Shown here piece after piece: positions 8,310 through 16,881 of a DNA stretch of 64,000 bases (positions are counted from its first letter, which is position 1; each line of letters opens with the position of its first letter). A model generated the notes under the pieces. The model was not told the origin of the DNA, ran no database searches, and worked only from the letters and a program-made list of their open reading frames with translations. The DNA is from Mariprofundus sp. EBB-1 (GTDB taxonomy: Bacteria; Pseudomonadota; Zetaproteobacteria; Mariprofundales; Mariprofundaceae), in the NCBI RefSeq assembly GCF_003665155.1, contig NZ_RCFQ01000006.1:43843-107842 (forward strand), written 5' to 3'. The position numbers and the translations under genes were made by a program.

Positions 8310-10385
8310 ATGAATGAAACCACGACAGCACTAACTTCCAATCCAATCCTGCAAGGGATCACTACTAAACTGCCTCTTTTTGATCAGATCAAGCCAGAGC
8401 ATGTATTGCCGGCGATTTATGCGGAGCTTACGCAGGCACGCAAGACTGTGGCTGAGCTTACGCAAATCGCTGATCCTGATTGGGATTCGCTGATGCTGCC
8501 GCTGGAAGTCATTGAGGAACGTCTCGGACGTGTCTGGGGGCCGGTTAGCCATTTCAATGGGGTGTGTGATTCCGACGAACTGCGCCCGATCTATCAGCAA
8601 GGTGTGGCGAAGATGACCGAATGGTCAAGTGAACTGGGGCAGAATGAAGCACTGTATGCTGCCATTCGCAAGGTCTCTGAGCGTAATGATTTCCCATCTC
8701 TCTCCGAAGAACGGCAACAAGTCGTCAACCATGCCTTGCGGGATTTCAAACTCTCCGGTGCTGAGCTTGTGGGCGATGACAAAACCCGCTTCACTGAAAT
8801 TCAGATGCGGCTTTCAGAGCTGGCAACCAGCTTCAGTGAACATGTGATGGATGCCACCCGCGCCTTTGAACTGCACCTGACAGATAAAAGCGATGTTGCG
8901 GGCCTGCCGGAGTCAGTGCGGGCCTCTGCCGCACAGCGCGCCACCCAGTCAGACAAGCTCAAAGAATCAGGTAACAACAACGGCTGGTTGATCACCCTTG
9001 ATGCACCCTCCTACATTCCATTCATGCAATTTGCTGAGAATCGCAACTTACGCGAGACAATGTATCGCGAATATGTCACACGGGCTTCAACCGGTGAGCT
9101 GGATAATGGCCCTGTCATCAATGAAATCCTCGCCCTGCGTAGCGAGGCTGCAGCGCTGCTTGGTTTTGAGCACTACGCCGCATCATCGTTAGCCAGCAAG
9201 ATGGCAACCGATGTGGAAGAAGTGACAGGCTTTTTGCGTGAGCTGGCAGACAAAAGTAAATCGATTGCACAAAAAGAATTTGCCGAGCTACAACTTTTTG
9301 CAGATACCGAACTTGGCATTGATAAGCTACAGGCATGGGATATCTCTTTTGCATCGGAAAGACTGCGCCTGAAAACCTATGCTATCTCCCAAGAAGAGCT
9401 CAAACCCTACTTCCCTGAACAGAACGTCATCAACGGCATGTTCGGGCTGGTGGAGAAACTCTACGGTATCACCATCCGTGAACGTGATGATGCTCCCGTT
9501 TGGCATGAGAGTGCCCGTTATTTTGAAGTCAGTGATGCCACTGGCACACAGATCTCTGCCTTCTATCTCGACCCCTATGCGCGGGCGCATAAACGCGGTG
9601 GTGCCTGGATGGATGAATGTATCGTGCGCTGGCAGCGCCCGGACGGCGTACTACAATTGCCGGTGGCATATCTGGTCTGCAACTTTGATGCCCCTGTAGG
9701 CAATAGGCCCGCCCTGTGGACACATGATGAGGTAACCACGCTGTTCCACGAATTTGGCCATGGTCTGCATCATATGCTTACGACTGTGTCCGAGCTTGGA
9801 GTATCCGGCATTCGTGGTGTGCCATGGGATGCCGTGGAGCTGCCAAGTCAGTTTATGGAGAACTTCTGCTGGGAACGTCAAGTAGTTGACCTTTTTGCCA
9901 AACATTATGAAACGGGTGAAACACTCCCGGATGCACTGTTTGACAAGATGCTCGCTGCCAAAAACTTCCAGTCGGCCATGATCATGCTGCGCCAGATCGA
10001 GTTTTCTCTATTTGATGTGCTGGTGCACTCTCAATTTGATGTGAATGGTGATGAAACTGTTCAGCAATTACTGGATAAGGTGCGTGAAGAAATATCCGTC
10101 TTTTCACCACCATCCTTCAACCGTTTTCAGAACAGCTTCTCGCATATCTTTGCAGGCGGTTATGCAGCAGGTTATTACTCTTACAAATGGGCCGAAGTAT
10201 TATCGGCCGATATCTACGCCACCTTTGAAGAGGAGGGTGTCTTGAACGCTGATACAGCAGCTCGTTTGCGCAACGAACTGTTATCCATTGGTGGCAGTCG
10301 CGAGATCATGGATGCGTTTGTAGCATTCCGTGGTCGTAAACCGTCGGTAGATGCACTGCTGCGCCATTCCGGTCTGTCCGATTAG
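8310..10385 (+). CDS. prlC: Oligopeptidase A, M3 family zinc metallopeptidase
   Basis: A cytoplasmic zinc endopeptidase that degrades short peptides, including cleaved signal peptides. It is about 691 residues, close to E. coli PrlC (about 680). The zinc motif HEFGH (in TLFHEFGHGLHHML) is near residue 480, with the third ligand expected in the following VELPSQFMENFCW segment. The ATG at 8310 is chosen because NPILQG...LPLFDQIKPEHVLPA matches the family N-terminus; an ATG at 8283 would add nine residues. Neither has a strong Shine-Dalgarno. It is divergent from trpB and followed by a small parvulin, both fitting protein turnover and quality control. Confidence 0.93.
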   Translation: MNETTTALTSNPILQGITTKLPLFDQIKPEHVLPAIYAELTQARKTVAELTQIADPDWDSLMLPLEVIEERLGRVWGPVSHFNGVCDSDELRPIYQQGVAKMTEWSSELGQNEALYAAIRKVSERNDFPSLSEERQQVVNHALRDFKLSGAELVGDDKTRFTEIQMRLSELATSFSEHVMDATRAFELHLTDKSDVAGLPESVRASAAQRATQSDKLKESGNNNGWLITLDAPSYIPFMQFAENRNLRETMYREYVTRASTGELDNGPVINEILALRSEAAALLGFEHYAASSLASKMATDVEEVTGFLRELADKSKSIAQKEFAELQLFADTELGIDKLQAWDISFASERLRLKTYAISQEELKPYFPEQNVINGMFGLVEKLYGITIRERDDAPVWHESARYFEVSDATGTQISAFYLDPYARAHKRGGAWMDECIVRWQRPDGVLQLPVAYLVCNFDAPVGNRPALWTHDEVTTLFHEFGHGLHHMLTTVSELGVSGIRGVPWDAVELPSQFMENFCWERQVVDLFAKHYETGETLPDALFDKMLAAKNFQSAMIMLRQIEFSLFDVLVHSQFDVNGDETVQQLLDKVREEISVFSPPSFNRFQNSFSHIFAGGYAAGYYSYKWAEVLSADIYATFEEEGVLNADTAARLRNELLSIGGSREIMDAFVAFRGRKPSVDALLRHSGLSD

Positions 10386-10451
10386 AAGATCAAAAACTTT
10401 TACCACGAAGACACAAACACACTAAGAAAAGCAATAACAAGGAGCACAAAC

Positions 10452-10754
10452 ATGTGGGGACGCAAAAAGAAAGCTACAGCTGCAGCACGTCATATCCTGG
10501 TAGCCGATGAGGCGCAGTGCGCGGCACTGAAAGCTGAGATTGAGGCTGGTGCTGACTTCGCTACATTAGCCGAAGAGCACTCTACCTGCCCATCCGGCAA
10601 AAAAGGTGGTGACCTGGGTACATTCCGTGAGCGCCAGATGGTCAAAGAATTCAATGATGTCGTCTTTACCGATGAACTGCACAAGGTACATGGCCCGATC
10701 AAAACACAATTCGGCTATCATCTCATTGAGATTACCGAACGCAATAAACCTTAA
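10452..10754 (+). CDS. ppiC: Parvulin-type peptidyl-prolyl isomerase, PpiC-like
   Basis: A 100-residue stand-alone rotamase domain that catalyses cis/trans isomerisation of prolyl bonds. Family landmarks are ARHILV at the start, FATLAEEHSTCPSGKKGGDLG in the centre (shortened), and GPIKTQFGYHLIEI at the end, as in E. coli PpiC (93 residues). No signal peptide is seen, so it is cytoplasmic. AAGGAG precedes the ATG at good spacing. It follows prlC by 66 bases and ends just before a strong terminator. Confidence 0.93.
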   Translation: MWGRKKKATAAARHILVADEAQCAALKAEIEAGADFATLAEEHSTCPSGKKGGDLGTFRERQMVKEFNDVVFTDELHKVHGPIKTQFGYHLIEITERNKP

Positions 10755-10778
10755 CAGACACTGTTCGAGAATAAACTT

Positions 10779-10804
10779 AGAGGGTGCCCATGGGCACCCT
10801 CTTT
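10779..10804 (+). terminator. Rho-independent terminator after ppiC
   Basis: A perfect stem AGAGGGTGCCCA/TGGGCACCCTCT followed by TTTAT, 25 bases after the ppiC stop. It may also serve the convergent gene below. Confidence 0.9.
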
Positions 10805-10831
10805 ATCTTCAATAGTTGGCCTTACAAATAA

Positions 10832-11248
10832 CTAGACAACAGGGAATGTGGCAGCGTAGTGATCAATCCATTCCAAGGCGGCCTGTTCCTGATTCAGTTG
10901 TCTGCCTTCATGATCTAAAGCATGTTGGCGATAATCTTCGATCTGGCATAGCTGCTCCAGCATACGCATGCGGAATGCCTCTGTTTCAGACTGAAATGAC
11001 ATCGCAATCATAAAGCCATGACCGGACTGGGAAATTGATGTCACCTGCCCTTTCAACTTTTCCTGTGCATTAATGCTTGGAATACAAATACTCAACAACA
11101 CACCGACTGCAATCATCATAGGAAAATGAAAACTGAGCTGCCCGCAAACCGCCTGTTTGCGATCGGCCTGATCATCAGCAGCAAGCACCGCTTTTACCTC
11201 AAGCGGAATATCAACGGGGTGGCGAATCATATCATATGCAGTGCTCAT
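10832..11248 (-). CDS. PilZ-like domain protein
   Basis: About 138 residues, cytoplasmic. IRHPVDIPLEVK at the start and the C-terminal block MLEQLCQIEDYRQHALDHEG...EQAALEWIDHYAATFP resemble PilZ-related proteins with a conserved tail of this type. The c-di-GMP motifs are not intact: RxxxR reads RHPVD, and (N/D)xSxxG reads QLSFHF. It probably does not bind c-di-GMP in the standard way, or is a PilZ fold used for protein contacts. The ATG at 11248 follows GGAGAAAG; an ATG four codons upstream lacks a Shine-Dalgarno. Family assignment is by pattern only. Confidence 0.6.
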   Translation of the reverse strand: MSTAYDMIRHPVDIPLEVKAVLAADDQADRKQAVCGQLSFHFPMMIAVGVLLSICIPSINAQEKLKGQVTSISQSGHGFMIAMSFQSETEAFRMRMLEQLCQIEDYRQHALDHEGRQLNQEQAALEWIDHYAATFPVV

Positions 11249-11370
11249 ATCTTTCTCCATGCATACATCGTACCAAGTTAGAAATCTGCTGATACGCTGT
11301 TAAACTGCACCCTCAGGATAAATATTTCCTCCTTATGTACCCTGAACGGCAAAATCGGCAAAACATTTAT

Positions 11371-11481
11371 CTATTCAGATTGGCTCTGATTTTTCTGAGG
11401 AAAAGGCGAAAAGCGCAGCTTACTGCAGTAAGTGAGCACGTTTAACGCAGTCATCGGGACAATCAGGGATGCGCTGAATAG
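11371..11481. repeat. Palindromic intergenic element with inverted ends
   Basis: The unit begins with CTATTCAG and ends with CTGAATAG, an exact 8-base inverted repeat, and has the perfect palindrome CTTACTGCAGTAAG at 11419-11432 in the middle. Inner segments (CTGATTTTTCTGAGG near the left, GGGACAATCAGGG near the right) are also partly complementary. With no coding capacity at about 110 bases, it looks like a MITE-like or REP-like non-autonomous element. Confidence 0.5.
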
Positions 11482-11488
11482 TTAATGC

Positions 11489-12727
11489 TTATATCTTATT
11501 CTTCGCCTCAATCCACCTCGACATGAATTCTGTGCTACGATGTTGATGGTGGCGTAGCATCGAACCGGTAAAGTTTCGCAAGCGATGCTGCTCAATATTG
11601 GCGCGCAAATCCTGGATGCGCCGGATCAATGCAGGCCCATTTATCGACATATCAAATTGACTGAACACTATATCAAAACCATCACCCTGAGCCTTTTTCC
11701 AAGCATCTTCCTGCTGATACAGTCGCACTGCAGCATCGGCAAAAGCGTTAGCATCATCGGTAACCATGCCACCCCAACTCAAACCTCCAGTCATGCCCTC
11801 TGCACCGACACTGGTAGTAATACTCGGCGTACCATTGCGCATCGCATCAGCCAGTTTGGTTTTAATACCTGCACCAAAGCGCAACGGGGCCAGACAAATT
11901 TTCGCCTGCATCATCACCGCATCGACATCAGGCACCCGCCCCAATACATGAAAACCAGACCGGGCATCATGCAGCGCTGTCGCTTTCGGTGGTGCATATG
12001 CGCCATACACATGCAGTTCTGCTCTAGGGAGCCGGGCGCGTATCAACGGCCATATCTGCTGCTTAAGCCATAACACCGCATCCCAATTGGGTGCATGCCG
12101 GAAATTTCCAATGGTCATAAAATGCTGCCGCTGTTCAAAATCAGGCAAGGGCGTCGGGTAATCCGACGCATCAAACAGATAAGCAGAATGACAGATCAGT
12201 TCATCCGGCATCGAAAAACGCTCTTGCAACAACGCCATCTCATAACTGGAAGTCAGAATGGATAAGTCAGAACGAAAGATCGAGGCAATTTCACGCTGCG
12301 CGACTTCACTATACAGGTCGGAAGCTTCTACATGCTGTACCACTTCAGCATGGCGTTTAAACTGCATATGACGGGCATGGCGCAAACAGTGCAGATCGAT
12401 GGTTTCGAGCAGGCGCAAAGCATTCGGGCACACTTTTTCCACCCGCCAAGCAAACTGCTCTTCCATGCTGAAACGATCAAACAACACAATATCCGGCTGC
12501 AGTTGCTGTAAGAACTCATCAAAGGAGTTTTCATTCACCTCTACCGGCACACAGACAACAGATAACGCTTCAAGGTCTGCCATAAACTCGCTCTCTGCCG
12601 CTGTGCTGACAAAAGTTACAGACCATCCTTGCTGCCTGAACAGCTTGATATATTGCATCAGGCGCAAGCTGGCTCCAGAGGAGGCAGGCTCTGGCCACAC
12701 AGAGCCAATCATGAGTATCTGTAACAT
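11489..12727 (-). CDS. Glycosyltransferase, GT4-like fold (GT-B)
   Basis: About 412 residues. The N-terminus (ILMIGSVWPEPASSGASLR) is a GT-B acceptor-side strand and glycine-rich loop. The C-terminal half has the donor-binding pattern: FMTIGNFRHAPNWDAVLWL, AELHVYGAY, VLGRVPDVDAVMMQAKICLAP, and FGAGIKTKLADAMRNGTPSITT. It likely transfers a sugar from a nucleotide donor to a surface glycan; substrate and acceptor are unknown. No signal peptide or membrane helix is seen. It stands alone, not inside an obvious polysaccharide cluster. Confidence 0.82.
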   Translation of the reverse strand: MLQILMIGSVWPEPASSGASLRLMQYIKLFRQQGWSVTFVSTAAESEFMADLEALSVVCVPVEVNENSFDEFLQQLQPDIVLFDRFSMEEQFAWRVEKVCPNALRLLETIDLHCLRHARHMQFKRHAEVVQHVEASDLYSEVAQREIASIFRSDLSILTSSYEMALLQERFSMPDELICHSAYLFDASDYPTPLPDFEQRQHFMTIGNFRHAPNWDAVLWLKQQIWPLIRARLPRAELHVYGAYAPPKATALHDARSGFHVLGRVPDVDAVMMQAKICLAPLRFGAGIKTKLADAMRNGTPSITTSVGAEGMTGGLSWGGMVTDDANAFADAAVRLYQQEDAWKKAQGDGFDIVFSQFDMSINGPALIRRIQDLRANIEQHRLRNFTGSMLRHHQHRSTEFMSRWIEAKNKI

Positions 12728-12945
12728 CGCGCCAGACTAGCCTAAGGGTCTGCTCAGTTGAACGCTAAGGTTAAACCCTGATTTTAAATAACCGCGTCAA
12801 AATCGCTCACCGCGAAGGACGCAGAGAAAACCATACTACTGTAGGTGTGTTTTTTGCATCGCCTTGGCATAACTCTGCGCACTTTGCAGCAAATTAGATT
12901 AGGCGACGCGAAGCGGGTTGAGGCGCCATTGATGAATAGTCCGGC

Positions 12946-13581
12946 TTACACCCAGCCAGGCAACGGCAACATATACAGGCCCGCGCCCACAGCCATATAC
13001 AGCAATAGATATGACAGCCACGAGGATGGGCTAAACAGGGTCAGCGCAGTGCCAAAGGAGGCTTTTAAACTACGCCCCATAAAATCAACACTGTAGAACT
13101 CATCTAATAACAGGTGCACCAGGTAGCCACCACACATGAAAAATGCTGCCAACCATGAAAAATCAACACTCCAGTGCAATCCATACAGGCCAAGCATCAC
13201 AATCGACAAGGCAAATAGCATTGCCGCAGGCAGGGAATGGAACAGCCCCCGATGCTCTGTTACCGAAGCAAATAGTGGATAGACAATATATTGAACTGCA
13301 AATATCGCCAACAAAGCCAGACCAAGCAGATAAATAAGTGGCAACTGATTCACAAAACAGGCCACCACAAGCCCCGCAGACAGTACACTTAACAATTTAA
13401 ACAACATACGCGTGGGTACCGAATAATCAGAGTCCACATCGGGTAAAATACCAGCCAACACGCCCAATGCAAACAGGATCACAGCCTGTTGATGTGATAT
13501 TACATCCGCCTGCATGCATGAGAGCGTCGCAGTTGCTGAGGCCACGACTGCAACAGTAATATGGGTGCGGAAATTGGCCAC
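12946..13581 (-). CDS. YdjM-like membrane-bound metal-dependent hydrolase (DUF457)
   Basis: A 211-residue inner membrane protein with about five hydrophobic segments. The family's metal-ligand candidates are present: an N-terminal THITV, GILPDVDSD, TEHRGLFHS and LLLDEFYSVD. In E. coli the YdjM homologue is SOS induced, but I see no clear LexA box here. The substrate is unknown. AAGGAG precedes the ATG. Confidence 0.82.
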   Translation of the reverse strand: MANFRTHITVAVVASATATLSCMQADVISHQQAVILFALGVLAGILPDVDSDYSVPTRMLFKLLSVLSAGLVVACFVNQLPLIYLLGLALLAIFAVQYIVYPLFASVTEHRGLFHSLPAAMLFALSIVMLGLYGLHWSVDFSWLAAFFMCGGYLVHLLLDEFYSVDFMGRSLKASFGTALTLFSPSSWLSYLLLYMAVGAGLYMLPLPGWV

Positions 13582-13677
13582 ATGAACTCCTTGGGCAGGT
13601 TTATATTTCTAAAATGAGAACCTGCCGATTCACCCTTATAAAACCGTGAGTGTTATCACATAAGAAGTGTTTTTCCC

Positions 13678-14010
13678 TTACAGTGCCAATGTCTCCGCAT
13701 CATCCTCTTGCACAAATGGTTTAAGCAACTGATCCAGCCACTCTTGCATTTTCTGCATGCCTTCGCGCACATCATTGAAATCTTTATTGGATAACACCCC
13801 ATCATGGTTTCTGTCCATGCCATCAAACGCTTTGCGCGCAGATCGCTCCACTTTTGTCATCACCTCTTCAAAGGTTATCTGCCCATCACCATTGGCATCA
13901 AAATCCTGCGATGTATTGGCTCCAGCCCATGCAGATGAGGCACAAAACAGGCCTATGATCAAAAGAACTGATAAGAGTAAAGGATTGCTTGTTCGTCTTG
14001 GTGTATTCAT
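13678..14010 (-). CDS. Exported EF-hand calcium-binding protein
   Basis: About 110 residues. A signal peptide (LLLSVLLIIGLFCASSAWA) is followed by two EF-hand loops, DFDANGDGQITFEE and DRNHDGVLSNKDF, with Asp, Asn, Asp and Glu at the calcium positions of the first. Three tandem ATGs follow GGAGG; the third (14010) has the best spacing. It probably acts as a periplasmic calcium sensor or buffer; the partner is unknown. Confidence 0.8.
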   Translation of the reverse strand: MNTPRRTSNPLLLSVLLIIGLFCASSAWAGANTSQDFDANGDGQITFEEVMTKVERSARKAFDGMDRNHDGVLSNKDFNDVREGMQKMQEWLDQLLKPFVQEDDAETLAL

Positions 14011-14148
14011 CATCATCACCTCCATATTCAAGCGCATATGCTTATCAATGTCGGCATAGGTGAATAGCCACACGTTTCACCCCATCCGGTGCATAAATTC
14101 CAGCAAGCAAGATTCTGATCTTTGTTATATCACCTGTTATAACAACGA

Positions 14149-16881
14149 TTAGCCAACAAGTATTTCAAATAGTTTCTGGCGCAAGTGACCAAGTTGATAT
14201 GGCTTCTGAATAAATCCGGCCAGACCTTTACCAGCAAAGTGGCTGGTGGCTTCCTGCTCATTGTAACCGCTGGAGAGAATGACTTTGGCTTCAGGGTCAA
14301 TCTTACGCATCTCCTGGAAAGCGGTTTTTCCATCCATGTTCGGCATAGTCATATCCAGCAATACGGCATCGATTTGTGCATACTCACGTGCAAATAGTTC
14401 CACGCCATCTACACCATCGACCGCTGTCATCACATCAAAGCCGATATCCTCAAGCATCAGACGGGCTGTTTGTCTCAGACTAGCTTCATCATCAACAACC
14501 AGAATCCGGCCATAACCTTGCCACGCTTCCGTTTTACTGTTTTCTGATGATTCATTCTCACGTTGAGCCATATCGATGGCCGGGAACAGCACCTTGAATG
14601 TCGTTCCTTTATCGACTTCAGAATAGACTTTAATAGCGCCCTTATGGCCGCGAACAATGCCCAGAATAGCACTCATGCCCAACCCTCGACCAGTAAACTT
14701 GGTGGTGAAGAAGGGGTCGTACAGCTTATTCAGAGTGTCGCTGTCCATGCCGCATCCATCATCGGAAATTTCCATGAACACATACTGGCCGCCCGGCAGG
14801 GATTCATTAACATAAGTGGTCTGCAGATAATTCTCATCAACATCGATGATGCCGGTGTGCATCACAATATTGCCACTATCCTCGCCAATGGCTTCGGATG
14901 CATTGATGACCAGATTCATGATGATCTGTTGCATTTGCGCCTTGTCCGCTTCAATGGCGGGTATTTGCGTATCCAGATCAGTACGCAGACTGACATTTTT
15001 GTTGATTGAAATATTAAGCAGTCCGAGAATTTCATCAATCAGACTACTGAGATTAATCGGCACCACCACAAATTTACCCTTGCCCGAATAGGCCAGCATC
15101 TGTTTGCACAGATCAGCGGCACGTTCACTGGCATCTTCGATATGTTTCAGATTGATGGCGACAGGATTGTCATCAGGCATGCGGCGGCGGGCAATGCCTG
15201 CGTTGCCGAGAATCGCGGTCAGTAAATTATTGAAATCATGCGCGATACCTCCAGCCAGTACACCGAGTGATTCAAGCCGCTGGGTGTGTTCGAGTTGCTG
15301 TTGCTGTTGACGCTCTTGGGTAACATCACGCTGAACAGATACAAAGCCGGCAATGTTACCCTCCTCATTTTTGATAGGAGAAATTGCCTGCTCCACTTCA
15401 TACAATTCGCCCGCCTTGTTCCGATTGATAAAATCGGCTTGCCAGTTGCCACCCGCCAAAATGGTGTTCCACATCTGTTCATAGAACTGCTTCGACATTT
15501 CACCGCTTTTTACCATATTGGCTCTGCGTCCGACCGCTTCTTTGGCTGTGTAACCGGAAATCTTCTCAAAGGCCGGGTTGACATACTGGATAATGGCATC
15601 CCGGTTAGTGATGAGTACTACTTCATGGGTCTGTTCAACAGCAGCCTGCAACCGCGATAATTCAGCGGTACGCGCTTTCACTTTATCCTCCAGTTCGCGC
15701 TGGTAACTGAGAATCTCATCTGACATATTATTAAATGAGGCGGAGAGCAGATTGATTTCGGCAATAGGGGTATCTGTGGGGGTATCGATATAGAAACGAC
15801 GACCTTTAGCAATACTGGTAGCGGCCTGCGTCAGACGTGATAGTGGTTGAATGATATGATTTGCTCGCCAGGCAACAAAGCCGATCATCAGTAACAAAAT
15901 CACAATCACGGAAAGGATCAGTTTGTCCCTGATCAATGCCAACCCTTCCAGGGCTTCATCCTGATCGATTTTCGCAACCAGTCCCCAGTTAAGGCTGGGT
16001 AGGTAGACCCAGGCTGCGATCACTTCGATGCCGCGCAGATCAGATAATATACCCTGACCGATAATGCCTTGCGTAGCTTCCCTGATGGGGCGGGCCAGGG
16101 CGCTGGTTCTTGGAATCGAATGTTTGAAGGCGGCATCGGGCTCATGACGCGTGGGCGCAGTAATAACCACACTGTCGCCGATATCGGTGCCAAGAATGAT
16201 TTCTCCGCTGCTACCTAAGCCATCCAGATTACCGGCAATGGAATAAAAGGTGTCTGTATTCAATTGGAAAGCAAGCGCGCCCAGTAGTTTGCCTTCGTGG
16301 AATACCGGCGCAGCAATAAATGCAGCGGGTTCATCGGATGGTTCATAATAGGTAAAGCTGGAGTGATCAGGAGAGAGCATCCTTAGTGCATCTCTATAGA
16401 CATGAGCAAGGCCTGAATCATGGTAGGGTCCGGTGCGCAAATTGGTAGCAAAATCATTTTCATGCGTCACGCTGAAGACAATGTCACCTTCCACATTGAT
16501 GAGAAAAATATCGTAATAATCCCAGCGCTGAAGCATGGAGATAAACCATTGCCTATACTTTTCATCTGTCTGTTCATAGGCCTGCGAATCTGGCCCTTGC
16601 TGAAATACCAGCCCCAACTGCCCAAGTGCTGCTACCGTTTCAATGGATTGACTGCTTTGAATCAGATTCTGAATCTGGTTGTCCATGTACGCTTCAATCT
16701 GGCTGGCTCTCTGGTTTGCAATCGTATGCTGCGTTTGCAGCGTTTGCTGCTGTTGCTGCTCTTTTAATAATTGATAAGCAATAGTTCCAGTCAACGCTGC
16801 AACGATAAGGATTGAAAGTACGCAGATCAAAATAACTTCTGTGCGAATAGAACGCCCTTGTACTTGCTTGAGAGCGTTCAT
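14149..16881 (-). CDS. Hybrid sensor histidine kinase (Cache-HAMP-PAS-HisKA-HATPase-REC)
   Basis: About 910 residues in the inner membrane. A first helix (residues about 15-37) and a second (about 315-335) bracket a large periplasmic Cache-type domain. A HAMP region, a PAS domain with PAC (VLITNRDAIIQYVNPAFEKI), then the phospho-acceptor His in LAGGIAHDFNNLLTAI follow. The ATP domain has MNLVINASEA, DDGCGMD and GRGLGMSAILGIV, and the C-terminal receiver has the Asp in DAVLLDMTMPNMDG. The start codon overlaps the stop of the upstream binding protein gene by four bases (ATGA), so the two are co-translated. No separate output regulator is adjacent. Confidence 0.92.
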   Translation of the reverse strand: MNALKQVQGRSIRTEVILICVLSILIVAALTGTIAYQLLKEQQQQQTLQTQHTIANQRASQIEAYMDNQIQNLIQSSQSIETVAALGQLGLVFQQGPDSQAYEQTDEKYRQWFISMLQRWDYYDIFLINVEGDIVFSVTHENDFATNLRTGPYHDSGLAHVYRDALRMLSPDHSSFTYYEPSDEPAAFIAAPVFHEGKLLGALAFQLNTDTFYSIAGNLDGLGSSGEIILGTDIGDSVVITAPTRHEPDAAFKHSIPRTSALARPIREATQGIIGQGILSDLRGIEVIAAWVYLPSLNWGLVAKIDQDEALEGLALIRDKLILSVIVILLLMIGFVAWRANHIIQPLSRLTQAATSIAKGRRFYIDTPTDTPIAEINLLSASFNNMSDEILSYQRELEDKVKARTAELSRLQAAVEQTHEVVLITNRDAIIQYVNPAFEKISGYTAKEAVGRRANMVKSGEMSKQFYEQMWNTILAGGNWQADFINRNKAGELYEVEQAISPIKNEEGNIAGFVSVQRDVTQERQQQQQLEHTQRLESLGVLAGGIAHDFNNLLTAILGNAGIARRRMPDDNPVAINLKHIEDASERAADLCKQMLAYSGKGKFVVVPINLSSLIDEILGLLNISINKNVSLRTDLDTQIPAIEADKAQMQQIIMNLVINASEAIGEDSGNIVMHTGIIDVDENYLQTTYVNESLPGGQYVFMEISDDGCGMDSDTLNKLYDPFFTTKFTGRGLGMSAILGIVRGHKGAIKVYSEVDKGTTFKVLFPAIDMAQRENESSENSKTEAWQGYGRILVVDDEASLRQTARLMLEDIGFDVMTAVDGVDGVELFAREYAQIDAVLLDMTMPNMDGKTAFQEMRKIDPEAKVILSSGYNEQEATSHFAGKGLAGFIQKPYQLGHLRQKLFEILVG

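Noticed and set aside
14122..14145. Hairpin TTGTTATA/TATAACAA after the hybrid kinase gene
   Set aside because: It is AT rich with a large loop and no T run, so it is too weak to call a terminator.
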